64,000 nt of DNA from Nectonema munidae (taxonomy: Eukaryota; Nematomorpha; Nectonematoida; Nectonematidae). Below are positions 39,501 through 49,400 of the stretch, one piece after another. Location: the NCBI GenBank assembly GCA_030549495.1, contig JAUIRK010000938.1, positions 127,001 to 191,000 of the forward strand. The letters run 5' to 3'. A program made the translations under genes and the position numbers. The first letter of the stretch is position 1. Each line of letters begins with the position of its first letter. The notes under the pieces were generated by a model that saw only the letters and a program-made list of their open reading frames with translations, searched no databases and was not told the DNA's origin.

Positions 39501-40297
39501 TATTAGGTAGAAAAAGGTTGAAAGAAATCTGAACAATTTTTCCACATTCTCAATATTAGGTAGAAAAAGGTTGAAAGAAATCTGAACAATTTTTCCACAT
39601 TCTCAATATTAGGTAGAAAAAGGTTGAAAGAAATCTGAACAATTTTTCCACATTCTCAATATTAGGTAGAAAAAGGTTGAAAGAAATCTGAACAATTTTT
39701 CCACATTCTCAATATTAGGTAGAAAAAGGTTGAAAGAAATCTGAACAATTTTTCCACATTCTCAATATTAGGTAGAAAAAGGTTGAAAGAAATCTGAACA
39801 ATTTTTCCACATTCTCAATATTAGGTAGAAAAAGGTTGAAAGAAATCTGAACAATTTTTCCACATTCTCAATATTAGGTAGAAAAAGGTTGAAAGAAATC
39901 TGAACAATTTTTCCACATTCTCAATATTAGGTAGAAAAAGGTTGAAAGAAATCTGAACAATTTTTCCACATTCTCAATATTAGGTAGAAAAAGGTTGAAA
40001 GAAATCTGAACAATTTTTCCACATTCTCAATATTAGGTAGAAAAAGGTTGAAAGAAATCTGAACAATTTTTCCACATTCTCAATATTAGGTAGAAAAGGG
40101 TTGAAAGAAATCTGAACAATTTTTCCACATTCTCAATATTAGGTAGAAAAAGGTTGAAAGAAATCTGAACAATTTTTCCACATTCTCAATATTAGGTAGA
40201 AAAAGGTTGAAAGAAATCTGAACAATTTTTCCACATTCTCAATATTAGGTAGAAAAAGGTTGAAAGAAATCTGAACAATTTTTCCACATTCTCAATT
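36503..40297. repeat. 53-bp satellite array, about 72 units, nearly identical
   Basis: The unit begins GAAATCTGAACAATTTTTCC, continues ACATTCTCAATATTAGGTAG and ends AAAAAGGTTGAAA, 53 bp in all. About 3795 bp gives close to 72 units. Reading through, I noticed only two substitutions after the first partial unit: a G at 38226 and a G at 40098. Such uniformity implies very recent expansion or active homogenisation. There is no open frame through it and no spacer diversity. Confidence 0.98.
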
Positions 40298-40399
40298 AAA
40301 ATTAAAATTATGGCTTTTAATTAACTTAAGGGATAACGCATAAATACTTTTGTAACTTCAAACTTAACGAATTGAATTTTGAATAAACAAACTTTAACT
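40298..40399. other. Short AT-rich link between the satellite and element copy C
   Basis: Reads TTAAAATTAAAATTATGGC and similar AT-rich sequence, with no gene. Confidence 0.5.
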
Positions 40400-40680
40400 T
40401 TAACAGGACCTAGAACCACATTACCAATGATCTTTAACATGACCAAGAATCACAGTACCAATGATCTTTAACTGGACCTAGAATCATGGGGGTACCCATG
40501 ATCTTTAACAGGACCTAGAATCAAAGTACAAATGATCTTTAACTGGACTTAGAATCACTGGGTACCAATGATCTTTAACTGGCCCTAGATTAAAAGTACC
40601 AATGATCTTTAAGTGGACCTAGAATCCTACGTTTCGAGCGAAGCGAGAGACAAACAGGCTTATCTTAGTTATAATAATAA
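40400..40680 (-). mobile_element. Unknown element, end fragment copy C
   Basis: Inverted relative to copy A: six or so units of the form CCAATGATCTTTAACAGGACC, then TAGAATCC. The array then ends in ACGTTTCGAGCGAAGCGAGA and CAAACAGGCTTATCTTAGTT, the reverse complement of the outer end at about 13243-13285. Only the outer end and the 44-bp-type units are present; the AT-rich body is missing. Confidence 0.85.
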
Positions 40681-42184
40681 TGATAATGAATTAACTTTTA
40701 TAAATGAATATCCAAAGTAAGAGAGATCTCTCTACGATTTTAGATCATAAAAGAGTATCCAACTAAGCTTAGTGTATTTAAAATGAGGAAGGAAGTTTCA
40801 ATAATAATGTGCGCACTCGCATCAGCCAAGACATATATAGCTTATGTCGAAGCCAGCAAAGAAAAGTTTCAATTTCAAAAATGACATTATCTTGTCGTTG
40901 AAAACAAAATGTACTAATGCCAACTTTTTCCAACACTCCCAATGATTTAACTTTTAGTGAGCATCAGAAGTTTATTTTTGGGATGATGATATCAGTACAA
41001 AATCATTTTTACACAGCGCATCCCCATCCATCCATCCTTATTATATCAAATGATGAATGTAGCACACTTTACATTGAAATTGCATCGTAGTAATATGTCT
41101 TTGATTAATATAGAGAATAGAAATATCCGAGCTTGTCCCACGTTTTCACCCTTTTGAGGTTTCGTATCAAAGTGACTAAAAAGTATGGGATTTTGGTTTC
41201 AAAACTAAAAAAATTGAAGTAGTTCACATTTTCCAAAAATAAAGTTTAACTGATATAACCAGTGAATAAATTAAAAATAGACGCGATGATCGATATATCC
41301 CTGTATATGACATATATTTATGTGATGTTTGTGTGCAACAATTTGGTGACGTAGGAGTCCTTCTTGAACGTAAAAGTAGGTGGTAGCTTAGAGCATCTAT
41401 TTTCAAATACACATATGTTAAAATTCGTACATATTGATTCCATTATGAATATGATCATCTACACATACCTTATAGAACAGCAATGTAGATTCTTACTTAG
41501 AATCATTAGAATGAAAGGTCCTTCCCTAGGACCCCAAATAAGTAAATAATGCTACATAGTTTATCTTCCTAAACATATTACCTCTTTCGGAGGACCCTAA
41601 AAAGGGTTGTGTTGGAAAATATAGCGTGATTATCTTTTTAATGTAAATTTCTTTTTCCAGAAGCCCAAAAATTAAAAATACTCAAAGGTTTTTAGCCTAA
41701 TTTTTTTTTTGGATGACAAAAAAATAATAAAAAGATGTGTAAAAAATTTTTGATATATCATACATAAACATTCTATGAAAAACACCAAAGTCTAGCGCTA
41801 AAAATTCCATTCAAAATTAATTGTTTAATTTTATGTTTTTTAATTTTTTTTAGAATGTCAGAAATATATTTTACATTTTTTAAGTTTAAGAAAAAAGGGC
41901 ATTATTATTGTTAATGTTAAAATGTTAGTAAGATAAATATTGAGAAAACCTTTAAACTAAGGTTTTAATCTATTTGTTGAATAAATAATCTAATATGAAT
42001 ATAAAAATTTTTCCACTTTTTGCACTTTAACTTCAATTTTCTATATGATGAAAAGAGTTTTTGAAAAGAATTTAATCGATATCTACCTTATTTTGGATTC
42101 TGAGTTTGATGGAGATAGTGGCATGACCCCAAATTGAGGTCAATGACCCGTATATGAGAACCAAATTTTGCATTTTTGCTGTTA
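40681..42184. other. AT-rich DNA between element copies C and B
   Basis: No gene is recognised. It contains a MITE relative at 41391-41484 (listed separately). Confidence 0.45.
41391..41484 (+). mobile_element. Degraded copy of the short MITE found in RFWD3 intron 3
   Basis: TATTTTCAAATACACATATG, then TTAAAATTCGTACATATTGA and TTCCATTATGAATATGATCA match the reverse complement of 46620-46695 with few changes. The terminal ATAGAGTTCTTTGT seen in the intact copy is eroded here. Confidence 0.8.
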
Positions 42185-42811
42185 GGAGTTTTTTTAATAA
42201 AAAAATTTTTTTATGTGAAATTAAGGTAGACATATATAAGAATAATAATTGTCAAAAAACAGAAATTTTTTAGGATCGTTTCTCAAAAATCCGAATTTCA
42301 AAACGATATTTTAGTGTGTAAAATGAATATTTACATTTTTTTGCATATTCATAAAATATACCTAATATTTAAACATACTACGGTGAAAAAATTTGAGGGA
42401 TATTAAATTTTCAATTTTAATATCTCATTTAAAGGAAATTTTATACTGATCACGAAAATGTATAAATATTTTAAATTTGAATTTTTTAAAAAAAAATTTT
42501 TAGCCTTTGAACTTGGTAAAATGACAAAAATTCCAAATTTGACCGCAAAAACATAAAGTCATTCAATTCATTATTGCATATTTGGAATCAGCCTATCAAA
42601 CTCTATCAGAAAACGTTTTAAAAAAATCTATTTTTTAAATTTTCGATTTTTCTGGCCCTTTCAAACGGCCTCAAAATTATACCTTGACATGTATTCAACC
42701 AAAAATCAAGTTTTATACATTTTTAGAATACTATTATCATTCTGAATAACAATATTAACTTTATTTTACCATAAATGTTTGGGTTCAAAAAAATTTCATA
42801 TATATTTGTAT

Positions 42812-42974
42812 CAGTGGCGGATCCAGAAATTGACCATAGGGGGGCCAACTTTAAAAAATACTACCATTCAAGTCTTGGTGCCTTAGGATAGAGCAAAAAC
42901 AGTAAGGGGAATTTCTGAAGCCATTCTTCATAGGGGGCCTAGGCCCAGGTGCCCCCCCTCTGGATCCGGGAATG
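42812..42974. mobile_element. hAT-type MITE with 8-bp target duplication in copy B
   Basis: 163 bp starting CAGTGGCGGATCCAGA and ending TCTGGATCCGGGAATG, so the ends share an inverted CGGATCCAGA core. The target duplication ATTTGTAT is exact at 42804-42811 and 42975-42982. The corresponding place in copy A (17583-17590, ATACAAAT on +) has a single copy of the site and no insert, which proves the borders. Confidence 0.93.
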
Positions 42975-43559
42975 ATTTGTATATTTTGTATATACGTGTA
43001 TACTGTACTCATTTTAACCAATCAAAAAAATTCATTTGCATCAAAAAAATTTTACATTCTCAATATATCCAATTCACGTTATGGCTGATGGTTTTTTTTA
43101 TTCATTCTTCTAGACAGATAATAAATTTGTATGTTACAATTTCAAATCTATATTTTTAATGAAACAAGATTCTTTATTAAAGTTAATTTTTTATTTATGA
43201 ATAATGTGATTTAGATTTCTATAAATTGATACCTACTATTGATCATTTTTAATTATATAAAGTGTTAATAATAGATTTCTTTAATCTAGGTTTATAAATT
43301 TTATTTTTCTAAACCCTATTACTTTAAAATTTTGATTTCTAAGTATTAAAAGATTTCATCAGATTTAGTACAAATTTATTCTTAATTTAAATACTAAGAT
43401 AGAAGGGTATCTATCTACTTTTTGGTAAGATTTTTTAGATTTTATGTAGATTACATATAATTTATTTATATTGTCTGCTTTAATTAATTTTTAATGATAA
43501 TCTAATTTGCTAATTCGTTATTTTAAAATAAGTAGAGATCTTTTAGATTTTATGTAGTA

Positions 43560-44040
43560 AATTGTCATATCTTTGATCTTTGTGGGTACCAATGATCTTT
43601 ACGTGTACTAAGGATCTTTATGGGGGATATCAAAGATTATTATTAGAGTCACAAATGATCTTTACGGGGCAAGAATCATCTTTACGGGGGTACGAATGAT
43701 CTTTACGAGTGTACCAATGATCTTTGCGTGTATATACCAATGGTCTTTACGGGTATACCAATGATCTTTTTGTGTATACCAATTATCTTTACGGATTCCT
43801 TGAGGGGATCTATAATCCCGGTACCAATGATCTTTGGAGGGTACCTAGAATCCCGATACCAATGATCTCTCACACGACCTAGAATCATGGGGGTATCAAT
43901 GATCTTTAACAGGACCCAGAATCACGTGGGCACTAATGATCATTAACAGGACCTAGAATCACGGGGGTACCAATGATCTTTAACAGGACCTAGATTAAAG
44001 ATACCAATGATCTTTAAGAGGACCTAGAATCAGAAGGACC
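43560..44040. repeat. Diverged minisatellite of copy B
   Basis: Units of the form ACCAATGATCTTTACGGG, then CCAATGATCTTTAACAGGAC with CTAGAATC, are the reverse complement of the 21-bp and 44-bp units of copy A. The units differ far more from each other than in A, so this array has not been homogenised recently. Confidence 0.9.
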
Positions 44041-44561
44041 TAGAATCCAATGTCTGGAGCAAAGCGAGAGACGAACATGCTTATCCTGGTAAAAACTATT
44101 GATTTTCAACTTTAGAAGAGAAAGAATCCGTAGATTTTTAGCTTAATTTCGTAAGAGGAAGACAATGATAATGATCTTTATAAGCGATGAGTTCCCATAG
44201 CATTTTAAGATGAGTCGAGCTAAAATAGCGAAGCTCCAATATTTCTACAAAAATTGGTTTCTTTTTTAAATTTATTGGTCGTATTATAGAGTTAGCCTAA
44301 ATTCCGAAATAAAAGCCAAATCTATTTATTAAATACATGTGAATATAAAACATCCCAATATTCAATTTCAAAAACGATATTGCCCAATGCTGTAAAATTT
44401 GTCTTACCTTTTGACAGAAGCAACGATAAATACGTGTAAATTCAGCCAACCCCCACAAACGCTTCCATTAGGAGCTGTTAGCTTCAAATTTACGCTTATA
44501 CATATGGCTTTCTAGTTTTTAGATCCAAGACTGAGACAAGTTGTTTTCCGACTTTGTTAGT

Positions 44562-44701
44562 AAGGGGGCATGGGCAAGGTTGATTAAGTATTGGACTTCG
44601 ATACCTTAATTTCTTGGGTTCGATCCCGCATCAAGCCTACTTTCTCATAGTTCGTTACGAGCGGCGCAATTGTGCCTTCTCGATGAAAACACCCCACGGT
44701 A
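44562..44701 (+). repeat. tRNA-derived SINE, copy 3
   Basis: Contains AGGTTGATTAAGTATTGGAC, TTCTTGGGTTCGATCCCGCA, TCAAGCCTACTTTCTCATAG and GAGCGGCGCAATTGTGCCTT, then CTCGATGAAAACACC. It is the best preserved body of the three copies. The B box GGTTCGATCCC is intact. Confidence 0.88.
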
Positions 44702-45206
44702 CCTTTACCTTAAGTTATCAAATTAAATCTTATTTTTCAAAATTCCACGTTCATAACCCATCAAAAAACGTCCAATTTTAACTAATGGCAGTAATCAAGA
44801 GATCGATTCTTATGGCGGAGACAGTTATCTTGGTGGTAAATCAGAATAGGGAGTTTGTCAGAATATAGAATTTAAAATGACTCTTGTTACAACGGTAAAA
44901 AATGGGAGCAACCATTTTGGTCGAAATAGAGCTTGGGTCAGCTAACGAAGTTGGGCGTAACACAAGAGTATTTTCACTACTTTTTAATATATATTAAAAA
45001 AATAAGTCAAAAAGATTTGTAATGAGGAATGAAATTAATTAAACAGAAGATAACAAATTTTAATGCATTCTTTCTTAAATATATTTTCTATCAGTACCCA
45101 TATTTTAAATAATACTTACTTTTTAGAATATAATGATGACGATGAAAAACGACTTTAAAACTTCACGAATCGGCAGTTTTGGCAAGCAAGCAAAAATAGG
45201 TGGGTT
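44702..45206. other. 3' flank of RFWD3
   Basis: AT-rich, no gene. The 3' UTR of the minus-strand RFWD3 gene should lie here. I did not find an unambiguous AATAAA on that strand close to the stop. Confidence 0.4.
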
Positions 45207-46442
45207 TTATACAGGCTTATACACATTCAAAGAAGTATCTGAAAGAGCGAGAAGACGGTGTGGGTAATCGTTTAGCGTGAGTATGTCGAGAATGGGTCTG
45301 GGATTGAAGTGGCGTTGAAGTAATACGCACAACTGCGCATCCCACAAAAGCAGAGATTTACTACTTTCATCGGCTGCGCAAACGGTTAGTTTTGATTGGC
45401 TATCGTGATGATAGCGTGTTGAGAAGATGTGCGACTTACTCATCAGAGTTTGGGTGGAACCACCGTAGAAGGAATGCAGGATGGAGCAGGAAAAGTGTGG
45501 CACAGAGAGAGAAGAAGGCGAAGCAGTCAGAGTGCATAGGTGATGTTTGCAGGATCGCTCTGCTGAGGAAGGGCGTTGAGAAACGAGGAAATGATTTGTA
45601 ATTGGCTCATAAGTGAGTGACGTGAAATTTCCCTCTAATGAAAAGGCGTGTTGGTGAAACGCTTCCCCATTGGAGGAATTTTGTAAGAAAGAAATTTTGT
45701 CCATTTGCGCGACAAGAATGCCACTACACTGACAGGAATCACTTTCATAATCAATGCCTTCCAGAGAAATGATGGGGGTAGAGGATAGGCGAGAGACAAA
45801 CTTATTCACAGGTCGGTCAATGACCCTTACGTCATATGTGAGAACGGTGCCATTGGAAAGGCCGGCGTGAAAGAAATGGGCATTCTTCGCACTCCACTTG
45901 CAACTGTAGACGGGCGCATCGCAGAGGAACTTGTGAACGGTGTTGTTGCTGTGCATGCTTGTCAAGCGCACAAACTTATCCAAGGACGCACTCAACAAGA
46001 TGCCATCTTCTTGGATGGAGCTGAAGGAGAGATCTCTCAGGATTTTGGAATGCAGGCCGATGAACTCGCCACACTTGAAATCCGTCGCATTCATCTTCCT
46101 TACCCCGAACGAGGGAAAAAGGGAAGAGGCTTTGCTGTGGGAAGCGATCACCAGATTCAAGGGTCGACAAAATGCCAGAATTCGACAGCTCCCTTCTTTC
46201 GTTATCTCTGAAGCGGACATCAAGCGATACAGAGAGGATTCCGAAGGATTGTGATCCAAGATTTGATCCGCAGAATCCTTGAAGGAGAGAGTGTCGATTT
46301 CCTTCTTCAACTTTTCATACTTGCATCTATAAACGTCTAACTGAATTTTGAATTGATTGATCTCTAACTCTGCCTTCTTTCTAAGGTGGCGTTCCTTTTC
46401 AAGGTCGAGAAGTGCTCGTTCTTTTTCGGATGTGTCAATCAC
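45207..46442 (-). CDS. RFWD3: RFWD3 exon 4 (coiled coil and WD40 propeller)
   Basis: The acceptor TTTAAG precedes GTG ATT GAC. It encodes 411 residues. VIDTSEKERALLDLEKERHL opens a coiled coil. The WD40 part contains FGVRKMNATDFK, LHSKILRDLSFSSIQEDGIL, LSASLDKFVRLTS, APVYSCKWSAKNAHFFHAGL, then SNGTVLTYDVR, and ends LLALSDTSLNVYKPV and a stop. In vertebrate RFWD3 the propeller binds RPA32. A run of Met-led codons upstream of 46442 is intron, not coding. Confidence 0.93.
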   Translation of the reverse strand: MIDTSEKERALLDLEKERHLRKKAELEINQFKIQLDVYRCKYEKLKKEIDTLSFKDSADQILDHNPSESSLYRLMSASEITKEGSCRILAFCRPLNLVIASHSKASSLFPSFGVRKMNATDFKCGEFIGLHSKILRDLSFSSIQEDGILLSASLDKFVRLTSMHSNNTVHKFLCDAPVYSCKWSAKNAHFFHAGLSNGTVLTYDVRVIDRPVNKFVSRLSSTPIISLEGIDYESDSCQCSGILVAQMDKISFLQNSSNGEAFHQHAFSLEGNFTSLTYEPITNHFLVSQRPSSAERSCKHHLCTLTASPSSLSVPHFSCSILHSFYGGSTQTLMSKSHIFSTRYHHDSQSKLTVCAADESSKSLLLWDAQLCVLLQRHFNPRPILDILTLNDYPHRLLALSDTSLNVYKPV

Positions 46443-49400
46443 CTTAAACACATTATTATTGAAAGAAGTGTTAGAAAGTATGCAAAAAACGTTTCTCCAT
46501 TGCAATGACCACTTATTTTCGCTTTATAAAATTAGAGCTATGTGATTGTTTTCTGGTATTTTTGAAGGTTCTAAAACTATTCACGGTAGGACTTTTTGTT
46601 TAACAACAAAGAACTCTATACGGTATGTGTAGATGATCATATTCATAATGGAATCAATATGTGCAAATTTTAACATATGTGTATTTGAAAATAGAGTTCT
46701 TTGTAAAACGATGATAAGCAAAGAAGAATACCTCTTTCTAACTAAAAGTTTTTTTCCTCAATTCCAATGGTATTTTCAATTATTAAAAAATAAAAAAGCA
46801 CCACCTTGAGGCATGATTCAAAAAATGCAGTAGCTTACAATAAAAAAGTGTAGTACTTACAACGACTTAGAGGAAATTTTATTCTGGGCGAAATTTTTCC
46901 AGAGGGAAATTTATCTTAAGAAAAATATTGAAATTTTGTCCTATAGGAATTGTATCCCACGCGAGATTTTGTCTTTAAGAGGATTGTACCTAGGGGATTT
47001 AGTCTTGGGCCAATTTTGGCATAGTACCGCTTGAAAGTGATACCTTGACGTTTCGAAAGTAGAGGACACGTATCTCAGAGCGTTTGGATGTGGCATTGCA
47101 TTGTGGACAGCGGCCCCTGCCAGACCTGAGCCAGCGCTGGATACACGAAAAGCCAAAGATGTGTCCGCACTTCAAACAGCACGCATGGTGATTGCCATTA
47201 TTTGTGAAGACTTCAAAGCATATGGAACAAATCTAAAAAAAAAAAAGACAAATTCTAGTATTATCGACAAAAAAGTAGAAGATAAATAGTCAGAGGCATT
47301 CTTAGGATTGATCCAGGAGCAAATTCAGAACTTCTTTGGCAAAGAAAGAAGGAGTTAAAATTTTGGAAAATATTGTATAGTATATCACGCTTTGTTATGA
47401 GATAGAGAGAAATAATGACACATTCATTCTGTTCAAATATTTCTGTAAATTTTAAATATGTTGGAAAATTGTGAGTCCACTTACGTGGGGGCTCACAATG
47501 CGTTACGTTATGTTGCGTTTCAAAATTACGAACGAAAAAAAACGAAGTTATAATAAATACTGAAATTCGCTATAATTTCAATTTTGTTACAATTGTTCTA
47601 TATCTAGCTTCTTTATATGTATATATCAGAGGTCTGGCAAGACCTCCGGGGAGACAACTCGCAAAACTTGCCAGCCTTATCAGAGGTCTGGCAAGACCTC
47701 CGGGGAGACAACTCGCCAAACTTGCCAGACTTATCAGAGATCTGGCAAGACCTCCGGGGAGACAACTCGCAAAACTTGCCAGCCTTATTATATATTTAAA
47801 TGTGTAAATCGTAAAATGCTTAAAAAATATACAAAATATATAAAATTCATCACTCAGATGCAGCAACTGGACGCAAACATAGGCAAATTCAAAAAACATA
47901 CACTATATTCTTGTGAAGCATTTAGTAGCTTTTTTCAATTTATGCTTGCCAGTTTAAAATCACACATACTCTCATTACTCCTAGTTTATTCAAGTATCGG
48001 TTCAAAATGGAAATCCGAATCGGAATCGGTCAAAAAATTGGGATAGATACATCACTACTAATTTACTAAGGAAACATCTGGTATGGGGGAGATAAAGAAA
48101 CTTGTTTTGCAAGAAGACCTAAATTTTAAGTTTTGTAGTTGGAGATCCATGGAAATTCTATTCGCTTTTCTCCGCAGCTAAAAAGTATGGGACCCTGCCA
48201 TATGATGTTCTATAGAGAGGGAGTGAGAGAGAGATTTCTCTGAACAAAATTATTCAGAGAGAGTTCATTTTAGATTTAAAAAAAGACTTATAAAATTACG
48301 TTGGATAACATTTTTTCTAGATCTAACAGCGCATGTAAGTAACGTGAAATGACTTTTATCATGCACATTTCTCAGATCAACGATTAAATCTTTCAAGATG
48401 AAAGAAAGGAAGATGAAAAAGATGGAAAGACAACCTCTTGATCGTCGGATGTTGATTCGTTCAAGTTGTTGGCAGCAGAAGAGGTTGCAACTTCCACAAT
48501 TTCGTTGGGTGATGGGGTGTTCTTTCTTTTCAATCCTCTTTCTTCTCCCTGAGAATGTGATAGACTGGCTGATGTAGTGGAAATAGGTTCGGGCAAAGCT
48601 GATGCAGGTGCTGATGCAGTTGCAGATGCTGCTGCTGCTGCTGCTGATGATGACGATACATCGATACGAATTACGGAATTGGCATTGAAAGTCGTGTTGT
48701 GAACAGCGATGATGTCCATGTCTTCGATTGATCTACGAACGAGGTACGGAGCATCATCTGGGCCATCAAGAGAAACGGTATAGGGAAAGGAGCCATTAGC
48801 CAAATTTTCTACAGGATCTTCAAGCTCATTATCTACAAAAATCTTTCCTAATTAATATGTTGGATATTCTTAGAATTCTCAGCTACGTAACCGATATGCA
48901 TGCGTAGAAAAGCCTACTTGTAGAGTTAGCAGTGCCATACGATAGCTGCAATGTCCTTTTGGCTAGTATAACGAAATTTCCACTCACCATGTGTTCACTT
49001 TAAGACAAAGTGAACACCAGGACGAAAAACAGTCAATAACGGCAATTTTGTAAAAGAACAAAAAGTCACCGTAAACGAATTTCAAAGTATTTTGAACAAT
49101 ATTTTCTTCTTTCTTTTTTTTTTAGATTTTTTTATCTCACTAAAATCAAAAAAAAAATTCTATCGTGTAAAACTGTTTTATTAAAATATTTTCAACGGAT
49201 ATCATGTTTATTATCATTCAAAACACACTGTTATTTCCTAACTTTTAATGTCTATTAATGATTTAATTTTCGTCATAAATTTCTTTTAATTTTGTTGTTA
49301 AATAAAAAAGCTGAAATTAAGTAAGGAACATCGAATATATAAAAAAAAATGTCGAATAAAACATCATTTAAAAAATTTCGTAGATACTCTCCTTCCAAGA

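Larger units (their letters stand above)
42185..44090 (-). mobile_element. Unknown non-coding repeat element, copy B (interrupted by a hAT MITE)
   Basis: Inverted relative to copy A. Its outer end at about 44040-44090 (GGAGCAAAGCGAGAGACGAA) and the minisatellite at about 43560-44040 are more diverged than in A. The AT-rich body at 42185-43560 aligns through to about 18690 in A. For example, GGCCGTTTGAAAGGGCC near 17725 in A corresponds to GGCCCTTTCAAACGGCC near 42655 here. It lacks the piggyBac element of A and carries a hAT MITE instead. Confidence 0.85.

Noticed and set aside
36503-40297. CRISPR-like regular array
   Set aside because: The units abut without variable spacers, the genome is eukaryotic and no cas genes are present. 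It is a satellite.
13231-44090. A 31 kb virus-like or Polinton-type giant element bounded by copies A and B
   Set aside because: I recognise no polymerase, integrase, capsid or protease between the copies. What lies there is a hAT fossil, LINE scraps, SINEs and satellite. Two separate insertions explain it better.
45392-46254. Plus-strand open frames opposite RFWD3 exon 4
   Set aside because: They have no family resemblance, while the minus strand encodes a clear WD40 protein; they are shadows.
46443-46505. Start of the WD40 protein at the Met at 46505 (MQWRNVF)
   Set aside because: The first 21 residues are intron translation. An AG acceptor directly precedes GTG ATT GAC at 46442, and the joined RING exon restores the known RFWD3 order.
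47570-47899. Repeat proteins on both strands (SEVWQDLRGDNS and ASCLPGGLARPL)
   Set aside because: They arise from the 54-bp repeat, whose length is divisible by three, inside an intron.
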